A DNA stretch of 64,000 nt from an uncultured Rikenella sp. (GCF_910577125.1 NZ_CAJTMN010000002.1:1-64000), one strand, 5' to 3'; positions 28,686 to 37,446 are shown, counted from the stretch's first letter. Notes: generated by a model from the letters alone, not told the origin. Translations and numbers: made by a program.

Positions 28686-30346
28686 CTACAAAAAACGATT
28701 CGTCACATCCTCGAATTCCGGCCGGGCGAACTCGGACAAGAAACCCGTCTCCGGCGAATAAGCCCGATCCGGAACCACATACGGCTCGCTGCCACACTCC
28801 GGCAAACGGTTCAGGCCGCTATACCGCACCGTCCGGAAGGAGACCGGAATCTCCATCGCCAGCCGCTCCGCCGCCGACGCTGTCCGATACCGCCCGACAT
28901 CACCCTCGACGATGCAGGCCACCGAATCGACATTCAACTTCTCCCACAACACCGACTTCGCATGATGGATCAGCCCGCCGATGCACCACCGTCCGTCACG
29001 ATAGGCCGCCAGAAAACCCAACTCCTCCGCCCGCGCCGGTATAGCCTCATAGAGCGCATCCAGCCTCTGCTGCACATCCCGCTCCCGAAAGAGGTCGCCG
29101 TCCGGCAACAGGTCGAAACTCCGCTCCAGCACAGCTTTGTCATAAGGCGCCGCATCCCGCACCCCGTCCGGAGGCGCCACCACATACACCGGCCGGAAGT
29201 TCCCCTGCGTTTCGGGCGTCCGCCGCCGGTTGATGCGTCCGAAACGCTGCACCAGCGCATCCAGCGGCGCACACTCGGTCACCATCACATCGAAACTGAT
29301 GTCCAGACTGACCTCCACCACCTGCGTGGCCACCACGATACAGCCCTCGCCCGCCGGCAGCCGGTTCAGCTCCCCGACCAGCCTCTTTTCGAGTCCCGCC
29401 CGATCGCCCCGTTTAAAGCGGCTGTGAATCAGCATCACCGGCACCTCCGCCCCGTACTCCTCCGCCAGCCGGCTGTAAAGTTCCTGCGCCCGCGCCACCC
29501 GGTTGCAGACCGCCAGCACCTTTTCACCCCGCTCCACCGCCTCCCGCACCACCGGCCCGGCCGCCTCCCAGTCCGCCAGTTTATAGACCCGGTGGCGGTC
29601 GAACGTATCCAGCACCTCCGCCGGCAACCGCACCTCGCAAACCCGCTCCGGCCCACCCAGCAGAGCCAGCATCCGGTCATACAACGCCCGCGGCATCGTC
29701 GCCGTCCCCACATGCACACGACACCCGACCGAAAGCAGCACCTCTGCGATTTTCAGCACAATCGACTGGATTTCATCGCCGTACGTATGAATTTCATCCA
29801 AAATCACGTCACAACCCCGCAAATCGGCCAGCATCGCCTCGTATCCCTTGACTCCGAAGGCCACGGAAGCCATCTGGTGCGGCGTCATCACCTTGACCGC
29901 CGCTCCCGGATGCCGCTGCAGGATCCGTTCTTCCCACGCTCCGCCCTCGTCCCTCAGCATCGACGAGGCGTGCAACAGCCTCACGTCCGCTCCCGTTCCC
30001 TCCAGATCGTGCCGAATCCGATCGTACATCGCATTGATCGAGGCCTGAAACGGCAGCGTATAGAAGACCCGTCCTCGACACCTGCGCAGCAGGAAATCGG
30101 TTTTGCCCGCCCCCGTAGGCGCCGTCACCATTGTATGCGGCCTCGCATCCGCCGCATCCGTCAGGGAGAGCGGATACAGCTCGTTTCGCCGCGAAGCGTA
30201 ATAGCTCAAATCCGGCACCCGGAAAAGCCGTCCGGCATCGATCCGCTCCGCCGCTCCCCCCTCCGCCAGCGCCGAGGCCATCCCGTCGGCCGCCATCAGA
30301 ACGCCCCGCCAGAGCGACCACTCTTTCCGCCGCATCCGCTCCCGAC
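28686..30346 (-). pseudogene. cas3: cas3, C-terminal helicase portion, cut off by prophage
   Basis: This fragment holds the last HD helix (LWRGVLMAADGMASAL) and the whole SF2 helicase: Walker A TAPTGAGKT, DEIHTY box, GTATMP motif III, VSLDISFDVMVTE, and motif VI QRFGRINRR. The first Met (30335) is only a few codons from the phage junction, so a Cas3'-like helicase protein of 549 aa could still be made if transcribed. Joined to 61886-62427 with one copy of CGAC removed, it restores a single 732-codon frame reading AVAYCRERMRRKEWSLWRG across the junction. Confidence 0.95.
30343..30346. repeat. Target-site duplication, left copy (CGAC)
   Basis: CGAC here and at 61886-61889 flank the prophage. 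Keeping one copy restores the cas3 frame. MuA usually gives 5 bp; here only 4 bp match exactly, or 5 with one change. Confidence 0.75.
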
Positions 30347-30360
30347 TAAGGGGGGAAAAA

Positions 30361-30463
30361 CGAAAAGTACAAGGGGGAGGATAGAAGAAAAAGACAGTAA
30401 TGACAAATATATAAGAGAGTTACAAGAGAGCAGCAGGCGATAGGTTGAATAAACGAAAAGTAT
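30361..30463 (+). repeat. Transposase-end sites L1 and L2
   Basis: CGAAAAGTAC (30361-30370) and CGAAAAGTAT (30454-30463) are direct copies at the left end. They are inverted relative to CGAAAAGTGC and CGAAAAGTAC at the right end (61862-61871 and 61839-61848 on the minus strand). By analogy with Mu attL/attR they are probably transposase-binding sites. Confidence 0.7.
30404..30411 (-). promoter_or_regulatory. Outward-facing -7 element in the left phage end
   Basis: TATATTTG on the minus strand fits TAnnTTTG and lies 58-65 bp inside the prophage, pointing into the cas3 helicase fragment and cas8-cas7-cas4-cas1-cas2. The -33 region is weak. It could keep these genes transcribed. Confidence 0.35.
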
Positions 30464-30491
30464 AATTCGGTATAATTTCAGTATCATTCAG

Positions 30492-30515
30492 GGCGGCAAA
30501 ATGGCCGCCTTTTTT
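30492..30515 (+). terminator. Inward-facing terminator near the left end
   Basis: GGCGGC (30492-30497) pairs with GCCGCC (30504-30509), followed by a run of T. It would stop host transcription entering on the plus strand. Confidence 0.6.
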
Positions 30516-30777
30516 GTTGCTTATATAACCGACATTCCTAAACTCATATCGAAAGTATGATTTTCTTTCAAAAAACGCGCGCCGCGGTGACATCATAATA
30601 TACAGCAACCCCAATAGCGGCGCAAAATAGCACTCTTTTTACCCCTCGCCTCCAACTCTGCCACAATGACAAAAACAAGGCTCCAAAACGGGCGATTTTA
30701 TCGCCTCTTTACCACCCTTTGAAGCCCATTTGACACCCTGCCGATTCCAGTCCGATTTTTTCAAAAATTGGAGTTGG

Positions 30778-30813
30778 TATTGCAGATGCTATTGCAGTTG
30801 CTATTGCAAATTC
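30778..30813 (+). repeat. Three tandem 12-bp repeats
   Basis: TATTGCAGATGC, TATTGCAGTTGC and TATTGCAAATTC follow each other without spacing. They lie between the repressor gene and the left end and may be protein-binding iterons, similar in position to control or enhancer DNA of Mu-type phages. Confidence 0.5.
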
Positions 30814-30929
30814 GGTCAAAAATATACCGACTGAAAGGGGGATAGTGCCGAAAAAGTAAAGCTAAAAGGGTGTTTCCGAGGGATAGGCAGGGGGATAATA
30901 CCGTCTGTTTGACCGAGTGTAAGCATAAA

Positions 30930-30958
30930 AATGCGACAAAGTATTGATATGTCGCATT
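30930..30958 (-). terminator. Terminator of the phage repressor gene
   Basis: A 9-bp stem (30930-30938 with 30950-30958) is followed on the minus strand by TTT. It lies 32 bp beyond the repressor stop and would limit read-through into cas genes. Confidence 0.6.
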
Positions 30959-30989
30959 ATAGCAGAATAAAACAGATGTGTGCGCCGGT

Positions 30990-31823
30990 TTAGCTGTCTT
31001 TTCCCACTTTTTGAACGAGTTTGCCGACAACGGTCGAAAGGTCGGAAATCTGTTTTTTCATCGTCTGCATCTCGTTCGCCATGCCGATCGGATCGGACGG
31101 TTCGCCGAGCGTTCGTACCAAGAAGAGTTCGACTGCCCAAATGGCGAAAATCTCCTCTTCCGGCAGCGAGATCGGCTTGTATAGCCGCTGGTCGGCATTG
31201 TCGGACAGCAGGGTAATTGTACCGTTATGATGCAGTTTGTTTTCGATCCTCTTAATGAACGTACTCCCCTCTCGATTCGTTACGACATAAATCTCCTGGT
31301 TGCGTACGTGTTCCCACTCGCTCTCGTGCAGCCGTCGCACAATAACCCGACTATTATTATAGAGAGTCGGCGACATGGAATCTCCTACGACCTTAATACA
31401 CAGCCGATCGGCCCGTCCACGCAACATTCCTTTCGGTAAATAAATCATTTGCGACCGGTCCATGTACTCCGCATTCGAAGCACCGAACCCCGCGGCAGCT
31501 TCCATTTCGACAACCGGGACAGCGGTATGATCGTCCGAAGGTGGTTCCATTTGCACAGCTGTAGACTTCGGAATGAGCGTTGGTGCCGGTCCTTCGCTTT
31601 TTAACATTTCACCCTGGCCGGTAAAGAACCATTCGGGATTTACATCGGAATAATACGAGAGAAATTTAATCGTATTATCTTCAGACAAACCATTGGGTTG
31701 AGTCAAAATGCCGTTCGATATACCACAAGTTTTATAACATTGGTATTTTGTAATACCCTTGTATTCAAGGTATTCCAAAATACGAGCTTTTAGAATCGAA
31801 AAATCTCTCTTATTTATTTGCAT
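30990..31823 (-). CDS. Phage repressor, helix-turn-helix plus S24 peptidase-like domain
   Basis: A 277-aa protein. An N-terminal HTH at about residues 20-60 (ITKYQCYKTCGISNGILTQ) is joined to a LexA/CI-type S24 domain with VVGDSMSPTLYNNSRVIVR (nucleophile Ser in DSMSP) and EIYVVTNREGSTFIKRIE (Lys of the Ser-Lys dyad in FIKRI). This architecture implies lysogeny control with RecA-stimulated self-cleavage, hence SOS induction. The last 40 residues are predicted coiled coil. It is the only early gene read leftward, opposite to the transposition genes. Confidence 0.9.
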   Translation of the reverse strand: MQINKRDFSILKARILEYLEYKGITKYQCYKTCGISNGILTQPNGLSEDNTIKFLSYYSDVNPEWFFTGQGEMLKSEGPAPTLIPKSTAVQMEPPSDDHTAVPVVEMEAAAGFGASNAEYMDRSQMIYLPKGMLRGRADRLCIKVVGDSMSPTLYNNSRVIVRRLHESEWEHVRNQEIYVVTNREGSTFIKRIENKLHHNGTITLLSDNADQRLYKPISLPEEEIFAIWAVELFLVRTLGEPSDPIGMANEMQTMKKQISDLSTVVGKLVQKVGKDS

Positions 31824-31898
31824 GATTGAAATATCTCTCGTAATATTGCATTCAGATTCCGCACCGGAACGGTGTAAAGATACTCAAATAATCAAACA
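31824..31898. promoter_or_regulatory. Divergent early control region of the phage
   Basis: This 75-bp AT-rich space separates the repressor from the rightward early genes and must contain both promoters and operators. No exact consensus or clear palindrome could be assigned by eye. Confidence 0.5.
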
Positions 31899-32111
31899 AT
31901 GAAAGAAGCCAGACAACGAATCATTATGCCGCTGGGCGGACGCCTTCGGTTGGCGCTCGATTTCGAGGTAACGCCGCGAATGGCTTACAAGGCCTTGAAC
32001 TTCGAGGGGCATTCGGACTTAGCCAAACGGCTGCGAGCGGCAGCCCTCGAACGGGGCGGACAATTGTACGAGGCAGTCTCTGTCTCCGAACAAACAGGAG
32101 CGATTAACTAA
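31899..32111 (+). CDS. Small early protein, Ner-position
   Basis: A 70-aa basic protein (MKEARQRIIMPLGGRLRLAL, ARRLR-like helices around LAKRLRAAALERGG). It is the first rightward early gene, the position of the Ner regulator in Mu, but I see no clear HTH signature. A DNA-binding role is inferred only from position and charge. Confidence 0.55.
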   Translation: MKEARQRIIMPLGGRLRLALDFEVTPRMAYKALNFEGHSDLAKRLRAAALERGGQLYEAVSVSEQTGAIN

Positions 32112-32124
32112 ACACGATACAACG

Positions 32125-32325
32125 ATGAGACGGTATTATTTCGAGCTGCTGGATAACGAATATAACGATTTGGGGGCCTGCATCCCGGATGGAAGTAATA
32201 AACAGGCGGCTATCAATCGCGCCAGGCAGTGGATGAAAGATAACGGTGTTGCGAGTGCGCAACTGTCTGTCAATAGCATGCGAACGAGCAATCTACTGGA
32301 TGTGATCGAAATCGAGCTCGATTGA
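32125..32325 (+). CDS. Small acidic early phage protein, 66 aa
   Basis: I do not recognise the family. The protein has YYFELLDNEYNDLGACIPDG and ends VIEIELD, giving an acidic alpha/beta look. It lies 13 bp after the Ner-position gene and before the transposase, a slot where transposable phages often carry host-takeover genes. Confidence 0.55.
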   Translation: MRRYYFELLDNEYNDLGACIPDGSNKQAAINRARQWMKDNGVASAQLSVNSMRTSNLLDVIEIELD

Positions 32326-32396
32326 ATGAGAGGCATCCCGCCACGGCACAAGGCCGTCGCCCGGAGCGAGATCGGGGCGGGAACTACGAATAACTC

Positions 32397-34346
32397 ATGG
32401 AATATTTAGGTAACATACTCTGCATTACAGGCGGCGAGCTGATCCTCTCGGATAAAAATCCGAACGGGGTGATGCCTGTCGGCACTTATACGGCACTGGC
32501 CCACCGTGGAAAAATGCGCGTTCTGCGCCGTGCCTGTTATGGCAGTCCGGCACTGGTGGAGTATGACAGTCTGCCGGTGCGCTACCGCGAGGCGTGGGAG
32601 GCCCGGCACGGAGACCCGCATGCCCGGAGGAAGTTTGCCCCGTTCGCCGAACGGTTGCGCGAGGATACCGAAGCCTACAACGTCTTCACGGCCTACACCT
32701 ACGACGGCGGGCGGAAGCTCCCGGACGAGGCGATTGTCAGTTACTGCAACGACGCGATGATTCTGAACGCCGTTCGGGAAACACTGGAAGTGATGACGGC
32801 GGCACGCAAGGCTGCCCGGCTGTCGATGGCCGGGCGTTGGGAAAAGATACTGAAACTGGTGGACGGCATTCGGGCCGACTACCCGAACAACCTGCCGAAA
32901 ACGGCCATCACCCTCAAACGAAAATACCAGCGGTACCAGGCCGAAGGGTATACGGCCCTGATTCACGCCGGATTCGGCAACCGGAACCGCGCCAAGGTCA
33001 AAGACCGGGTAGATCGGGCTGTCCTGCTCGACATCCTCAGCCACGGCAACCAGCTGCCCGCCACCGTCGCGGCCGAGACCTACAACCTCTGGGCAGCCTC
33101 GCACCGAGCGCCGACCATCACCCCGCGAACGGTACTCAACTACATGACCGAACATGCCGTGGAGATCGATGTCTCGCGCCGCGGCTCCAAGGCGTGGGCC
33201 GACGAGTTCGACCCGATCGTGCACCGTATTCGGCCGACCGCTCCGCTGCTGTTGGTCAATTCGGACGACAACGACCTCGATCTCTACTTCAAAAACGGGC
33301 GGGACAACTACTATCGTTTCAAACTATACGTCGTATTGGATGCCCACTGCGATTACATCCTGGGCTATGCGTTCGGCGACCAGGTGACCAACGAATTGAT
33401 TCGGGAAGCCTACCGCAACGCTATGCGCCACATCCGCGAACTGACCGGCGGATACTACCTCTGGCACCAGACGGTGGCCGACCGTTGGGGGCTGAGGTCG
33501 GACAACCTGCTCGGCTTTTTCGAGTCGCTGGCCACGTTCACCCCACCGACCGCCGGACTGGCCCGTGCGAAAGTGATCGAACGGTCATTCGGCACCGAGT
33601 GGCACAACGCCCTGAAACATTACAACAACTACGCGGGCCACAACATTACGGCACGCGAGAAACACAACAGCGATTTCGCACAGACCAATCTCAAACGGAG
33701 ACCGTCGATCGCGGAGGCTCCGGCGCTGATCGCCCGATTCATCGCCTCGATGCGGACACTGGAATGGAAAGGGAGCGGCCGGTCACGCGAGCAAGTGTGG
33801 CTCGATGGTTTTCGAGCAATGGGGGCCGACCGGGCGAAACGGATCTCCGAAGAGGTCTATCTGCAACGCTTCGGCCATCGGCACGAGTACAAAAACACGG
33901 TGCGAAACAGCGGCATCACGGTGACGATCGGCGAGATACGCCGCACGTACGACGTGCCGGAGACAATCTATCGGCAGGCGGTCGGCCGAAAAGTCCGGAT
34001 CACGTACGACCCGGCAGACCTCTCGCGGGTGCTGGTCGAGGGCGACCGGTTACGTTTCATCGCCCCGGAGAACGTGCCGCTGCCGATGGCTCTGGCCGAC
34101 ATGCAGCCGGGCGATCGTGAACGACTGAACGCCGTGCTGGAGCGCAAAAAACGACTCCGCGACCAGAACCGGCAATCGCGCGAAGAGCGGCGCGCGCTCC
34201 TGGAACGGATCGGAACCGATGCGCAGAGCCTCTTGCAGGCCGGAGTAATGGTCAAGGAGGCCCGTTTCGGGGCATCGGAGATCGTCAATCGGCTGACACT
34301 GAACGACGACCATGTGGACGGAGGATCGATCCGGAGAAAATATTAA
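32397..34346 (+). CDS. MuA-like DDE transposase
   Basis: A 649-aa protein. An N-terminal DNA-binding region precedes the RNase-H-like core. Likely catalytic residues are Asp290 (LLLVNSDDNDLD), Asp362 (TVADRWGLRSDN; Asp369 is the alternative) and Glu395 (AKVIERSFGTEW), a D-33-E spacing. A beta-barrel follows (YRQAVGRKVRITYDPADLSR), then a long charged helix (KKRLRDQNRQSREERR), as in MuA domain III. It cuts and joins phage ends during integration and replicative transposition. It is followed 18 bp later by the MuB-like ATPase. Confidence 0.95.
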   Translation: MEYLGNILCITGGELILSDKNPNGVMPVGTYTALAHRGKMRVLRRACYGSPALVEYDSLPVRYREAWEARHGDPHARRKFAPFAERLREDTEAYNVFTAYTYDGGRKLPDEAIVSYCNDAMILNAVRETLEVMTAARKAARLSMAGRWEKILKLVDGIRADYPNNLPKTAITLKRKYQRYQAEGYTALIHAGFGNRNRAKVKDRVDRAVLLDILSHGNQLPATVAAETYNLWAASHRAPTITPRTVLNYMTEHAVEIDVSRRGSKAWADEFDPIVHRIRPTAPLLLVNSDDNDLDLYFKNGRDNYYRFKLYVVLDAHCDYILGYAFGDQVTNELIREAYRNAMRHIRELTGGYYLWHQTVADRWGLRSDNLLGFFESLATFTPPTAGLARAKVIERSFGTEWHNALKHYNNYAGHNITAREKHNSDFAQTNLKRRPSIAEAPALIARFIASMRTLEWKGSGRSREQVWLDGFRAMGADRAKRISEEVYLQRFGHRHEYKNTVRNSGITVTIGEIRRTYDVPETIYRQAVGRKVRITYDPADLSRVLVEGDRLRFIAPENVPLPMALADMQPGDRERLNAVLERKKRLRDQNRQSREERRALLERIGTDAQSLLQAGVMVKEARFGASEIVNRLTLNDDHVDGGSIRRKY

Positions 34347-34364
34347 TCAAAATCCAAATACACA

Positions 34365-35252
34365 ATGATGACGAAAGAACAGAAACAGGAGATTCGAGAC
34401 CGCCTGGAACGTTATACGGAACAGGTCGGCGGACAGAACCAGGCGGCAGCTATCCTCGCCGGGGTGAGTGCCGGAACGATTTCCCAAATTCTGAACGGCA
34501 AATGGGAACGGATCGCCGAGAAAATGTGGCTGAACCTCAGTGGCCAACTGTGGGATTATGCCTCCGACACGAGTGGCGGCGAGGAGTGGCATGGCGTTTC
34601 GACACGGCCCTACAACGAGTTGATGACCACGTTCGAGGATGCCCGGCGTAGGTCCATGGCGATGGCGATCGTTGCGGACGCCGGGACAGGCAAAAGCTAC
34701 ACCGCTCGACGCTATGCGGCCGAAAACGGTAGCCTGGTATTCTGTGTAACCTGTAAGGAGGGGTGGAAACTCAAAGCCTTCCTGAAAGAGGTACTGCGGG
34801 TGCTTGGCAAGAGTTCGGCTGCGTCGGATAACGACAACGAGGCGATGTACGCCGTAGTGGTCGAGACGTTGCGACGGAAGGCTCGCCCGGCCCTGATAAT
34901 CGACGAGGCCGACAAGCTGCACAACGAGGTATTCCTGAAATTTATCGATTTGTTCAACGACCTCGAAGACCGGTGTGCGTTGGTGCTGATGGCGACCGAC
35001 TACCTGGAGATGCGGCTGACGAACGGAGCGAAACGAGGGTATCGCGGGTATCGCGAAATCTTCTCGCGGGTCGGGAACCGTTGCGTCCGCATCCACCGGG
35101 CCGATGCGGCAGACGTGCGGGCGATCTGTCAGGCAAACGGCATCACGGATGCGGCCGAGGTGGCGGAAATTACGAACGACGCGGAGGGCGATCTGCGTCG
35201 GGTGAAACGGTCGATCATAGCTCTCCAGTTAGACAATGGCGCGCGCGGTTAA
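34365..35252 (+). CDS. MuB-like AAA+ target-selection ATPase
   Basis: A 295-aa protein with an N-terminal HTH (QAAAILAGVSAGTISQIL) and an AAA+ core: Walker A ADAGTGKSYTA near residue 106, Walker B LIIDEADKL and an arginine-rich sensor region (SRVGNRCVRIHRAD). MuB proteins bind target DNA, stimulate the transposase and give target immunity. Its position directly after the transposase is canonical. Confidence 0.93.
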   Translation: MMTKEQKQEIRDRLERYTEQVGGQNQAAAILAGVSAGTISQILNGKWERIAEKMWLNLSGQLWDYASDTSGGEEWHGVSTRPYNELMTTFEDARRRSMAMAIVADAGTGKSYTARRYAAENGSLVFCVTCKEGWKLKAFLKEVLRVLGKSSAASDNDNEAMYAVVVETLRRKARPALIIDEADKLHNEVFLKFIDLFNDLEDRCALVLMATDYLEMRLTNGAKRGYRGYREIFSRVGNRCVRIHRADAADVRAICQANGITDAAEVAEITNDAEGDLRRVKRSIIALQLDNGARG

Positions 35253-35847
35253 TATCGGACAACTGCTGACGATGCGGTTCCCGCGAATCCCCCTGGAGGG
35301 GAGGTGGCGGGAGCTGCTGGGGCAGCCCGAGCTGCGGGGCAGCATCCTGATCTGGGGCGACTCGGCGCAAGGCAAAACCTCGTTTGCGCTCCAGCTCGCC
35401 AAAGAACTCTCCAAGTATGAGTCTGTGTTGTACGACTCGCTGGAGGAGGGAATCTCCGAGTCGATACGGGCGGCGTGCGTGCGGGAGGGAATGGTCGAAG
35501 TCGGGAGTCGGGTTTTGCTGCTGGACAACGAACCGATCGCCGAACTGACCGAACGGCTCGCAAGACCCAAAAGTCGGAATGTCGTCATCGTCGATTCGTT
35601 GCAGTATACGGGAATGACGTTCGAGGCCTACAAAGAGCTGCTCGAACGGTTTCCGAAAAAGCTCTTCGTCTTCGTCTCGCACGCCGACGGACGAGAACCG
35701 GCCGGACGAATCGCAACGCAGGTCAAGTTCAACGCCAATATCAAAATACGGGTTTCGGGTTTTACGGCCTACGCGATCAGTCGCTACGGCGGCGGAATGC
35801 CCTATACGATCAGCGACGAGATGGCTGCTCGAATCAATCCGGAATAA
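35236..35847 (+). CDS. RecA-like P-loop ATPase
   Basis: A 203-aa protein overlapping the MuB gene by 17 bp. Walker A is GDSAQGKTS, Walker B VVIVDSLQY, followed by FVFVSHADGREPAG, the layout of RecA/DnaB-type ATPases. Similar genes are common in transposable phages of Bacteroidota. It may help replication or recombination; the precise task is unknown. Confidence 0.8.
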   Translation: MARAVNIGQLLTMRFPRIPLEGRWRELLGQPELRGSILIWGDSAQGKTSFALQLAKELSKYESVLYDSLEEGISESIRAACVREGMVEVGSRVLLLDNEPIAELTERLARPKSRNVVIVDSLQYTGMTFEAYKELLERFPKKLFVFVSHADGREPAGRIATQVKFNANIKIRVSGFTAYAISRYGGGMPYTISDEMAARINPE

Positions 35848-35861
35848 AATACGACACGACT

Positions 35862-36074
35862 ATGAAAACCTTAACAGAGATAGGTCGGGAACGATCGCGG
35901 TGTCTCGAACGACTACAAGACTACCGTCGGACGCTTCGGGAAAGCGGCGGATACATGAGCGACACACGGTTGGCGGGCTACAAGACAGCTGTCGCAGATT
36001 GCGAAGCACAGATCGCCGCCCTCGACGAGGAAGCAAGCCGGAGAACATTTAACAACCTTTCAAACATGTTTTAA
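35862..36074 (+). CDS. Small phage protein, 70 aa, helical
   Basis: It starts at ATG 35862 (MKTLTEIGRERSRCLERL) and ends NNLSNMF. It is a predicted helical hairpin or coiled coil with a YKTAVADCEAQIAALDEE segment. The family is not recognised. It lies 14 bp after the ATPase and 2 bp before the Gam-like gene. Confidence 0.6.
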   Translation: MKTLTEIGRERSRCLERLQDYRRTLRESGGYMSDTRLAGYKTAVADCEAQIAALDEEASRRTFNNLSNMF

Positions 36075-36076
36075 CG

Positions 36077-36469
36077 ATGAAAAAAGTAACAAAAGAACAG
36101 GCAGAGGCAGCCGTACAGACGGTGCGGCAGTTGAAAATCCAGGCCTCGGAACTGACCGGGCGTATCAAAGACGCGGAGGCGGTCGTCGAGGCTTACGGGC
36201 TCGAACACCTGGGCGAGTTCGCCGACGGGCGGCTGGCTCTCGATTCGGGTATTATAGCCATCAAGGCGGGAACCGCGAAGCCGGTCAAAGAGGGCAAGCC
36301 GCTTTCGACGGCTGCCCGCGCAGAACTGGCCGCAGCGCTGCCTGCGGCCTACGTCAAGGTGGCGTGCGACTTCGGCGTGCTCTTCCAAAGTCAGGACAAG
36401 GCCGTGCGCCAGATTCTCAAAGCTCGCGGAATCGAGATCGTCCGCGAAGACAAGTTCGCAGTAATCTAA
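36077..36469 (+). CDS. Possible Gam-like DNA-end-binding protein
   Basis: A 130-aa protein with a long N-terminal helix (KEQAEAAVQTVRQLKIQASE), a beta hairpin with repeated IIAIKAGTAKPVK-type strands and a helical C-terminus (FQSQDKAVRQILKARGIEIV). This order and size recall Mu Gam, which protects DNA ends from host exonuclease, and the gene sits in the Gam slot after A and B. The match is by architecture only. Confidence 0.45.
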   Translation: MKKVTKEQAEAAVQTVRQLKIQASELTGRIKDAEAVVEAYGLEHLGEFADGRLALDSGIIAIKAGTAKPVKEGKPLSTAARAELAAALPAAYVKVACDFGVLFQSQDKAVRQILKARGIEIVREDKFAVI

Positions 36470-36643
36470 ATGAAAAGCACAACAACACGTCACGTAACCT
36501 GTATCCGACCGAAACAGGGATACGATTTGGTGGTCAGCAACAAGATCGGTCGAAATACCCCGTGTCCTTGTGGCTCAGGAAAAAAAGCGAAACATTGCTG
36601 TGGAACGAAGACTAAATATTACTCCGCGAAAGCGGTTAAATGA
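36470..36643 (+). CDS. SEC-C zinc-motif mini-protein, 57 aa
   Basis: A very short gene whose ATG directly follows the preceding stop. The centre carries [17 protein letters not shown], the SEC-C metal-binding motif ([14 protein letters not shown]) known from the SecA C-terminus. On its own such a motif may bind zinc and SecB-like or nucleic-acid partners; its role in the phage is unknown. Coding is supported by the intact motif and tight packing. Confidence 0.75.
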   Translation: MKSTTTRHVTCIRPKQGYDLVVSNKIGRNTPCPCGSGKKAKHCCGTKTKYYSAKAVK

Positions 36644-36652
36644 GAACCAACC

Positions 36653-36832
36653 ATGAAGATCACAGCCATTTATCAAAAAGAGGGGGCGAATCCTTTCCTC
36701 GAACGCGAGGGCGATTACAAACGGGTAACAGGTCGCGTTCCGGCCGGTTACGACGTGGACGAGGTCGAACATTACGCCATAGCCGCGACGCCGATAGGTT
36801 ACGTCTTTGTCGGCTTGGAGCGGGCGGAATAG
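36653..36832 (+). CDS. Small phage protein, 59 aa
   Basis: It begins MKITAIYQKEGANPFLEREG and ends VGLERAE. It lies 9 bp after the SEC-C gene in the same direction. No family recognised; it is predicted to be a small beta-rich protein. Confidence 0.5.
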   Translation: MKITAIYQKEGANPFLEREGDYKRVTGRVPAGYDVDEVEHYAIAATPIGYVFVGLERAE

Positions 36833-36894
36833 CCTCTGTTTTCAGCACACCTCCCACCGCGTGCGCCTGCACCCATAGCGCGCGGCGGGACTCT

Positions 36895-36950
36895 CCCCGG
36901 CATCAGACGGTGGTGGCAGGCTGAGGGTTCGACTCCCTCGCCGGGGGCTA
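36895..36950 (+). ncRNA. tRNA-like minihelix (acceptor stem plus T-arm)
   Basis: CCCCGGC (36895-36901) and GCCGGGG (36940-36946) can form a 7-bp acceptor stem. A canonical T-arm, GAGGG-TTCGACT-CCCTC, abuts its 3' strand. Only about 21 nt replace the D- and anticodon arms, so it cannot be a normal tRNA. It lies between two phage genes. It may be a tRNA remnant or a tRNA mimic. Confidence 0.4.
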
Positions 36951-36960
36951 AAAGCAAAAT

Positions 36961-37446
36961 ATGGATACACGGTTTCAAAAGTCGAAAAATACGACAGACG
37001 AATGGTACACGCCGCGTGAAATAATCGATGTCCTCGGGCCGTTCGACCTCGATCCGTGCGCTCCGATGGCGAGATTGTGGGATACGGCAGCTAAACATTT
37101 CAACAAACAAGAGAACGGCTTGTTGCAGGAGTGGTTCGGGCGCGTATGGTTGAATCCTCCGTATTCGCATCCGCTGGTACTTCAATTCGTAAAGCGTCTG
37201 GCAGAGCATGGAAATGGAATTGCGTTGCTTTTCGATCGCTGCGACACTAAGATGTTTCACGAGGTGATATTTCCCAATGCGGATGGTGTGTATTTTTTGC
37301 GTGAACGAGTGCGTTTTTACCGACCGGATGGCACACGTGGCGGATCACCGGGGTGTGGTTCGGTGTTGGTGGCATTCGGGGCAGAAAACGCCGAGAAAAT
37401 ATTGAATAGTGGACTGAAAGGCACGCTATTACGAGTAGAACGATGA
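36961..37446 (+). CDS. Phage DNA N6-adenine methyltransferase (Dam type)
   Basis: A 161-aa protein with the small phage Dam layout: TTDEWYTPREIIDVLGPFDL at the N-terminus, DPCAP in place of the SAM loop, and the catalytic NPPY in VWLNPPYSHP. Family members methylate adenine in GATC-like sites and shield phage DNA from restriction. The C-terminal GAENAEKILNSGLKG is typical. It overlaps a stub of a C5-methylase by 4 bp. Confidence 0.9.
   Translation: MDTRFQKSKNTTDEWYTPREIIDVLGPFDLDPCAPMARLWDTAAKHFNKQENGLLQEWFGRVWLNPPYSHPLVLQFVKRLAEHGNGIALLFDRCDTKMFHEVIFPNADGVYFLRERVRFYRPDGTRGGSPGCGSVLVAFGAENAEKILNSGLKGTLLRVER

Larger units (their letters stand above)
30464..30929. other. Left-end non-coding region of the prophage
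   Basis: About 470 bp with no credible gene. It holds a plus-strand terminator (30492-30515), an AT-rich patch and a 12-bp triple repeat (30778-30813). In Mu the comparable area carries end sites and control DNA. Confidence 0.6.

Noticed and set aside
28011..30443. Long plus-strand open frame of about 810 codons
   Set aside because: It is antisense to cas8 and cas3, rich in Arg/His/Pro, and exists because GC-rich genes leave the opposite strand open.
30761..31030. Short minus-strand frame over the 12-bp repeats
   Set aside because: Low-complexity NCNSICNTNSN peptide produced by the tandem repeats, overlapping the repressor terminator.
36833..36960. Complete tRNA gene before the dam-type gene
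   Set aside because: The acceptor and T-arm are present but there is no room for D and anticodon arms; kept only as a tRNA-like element.
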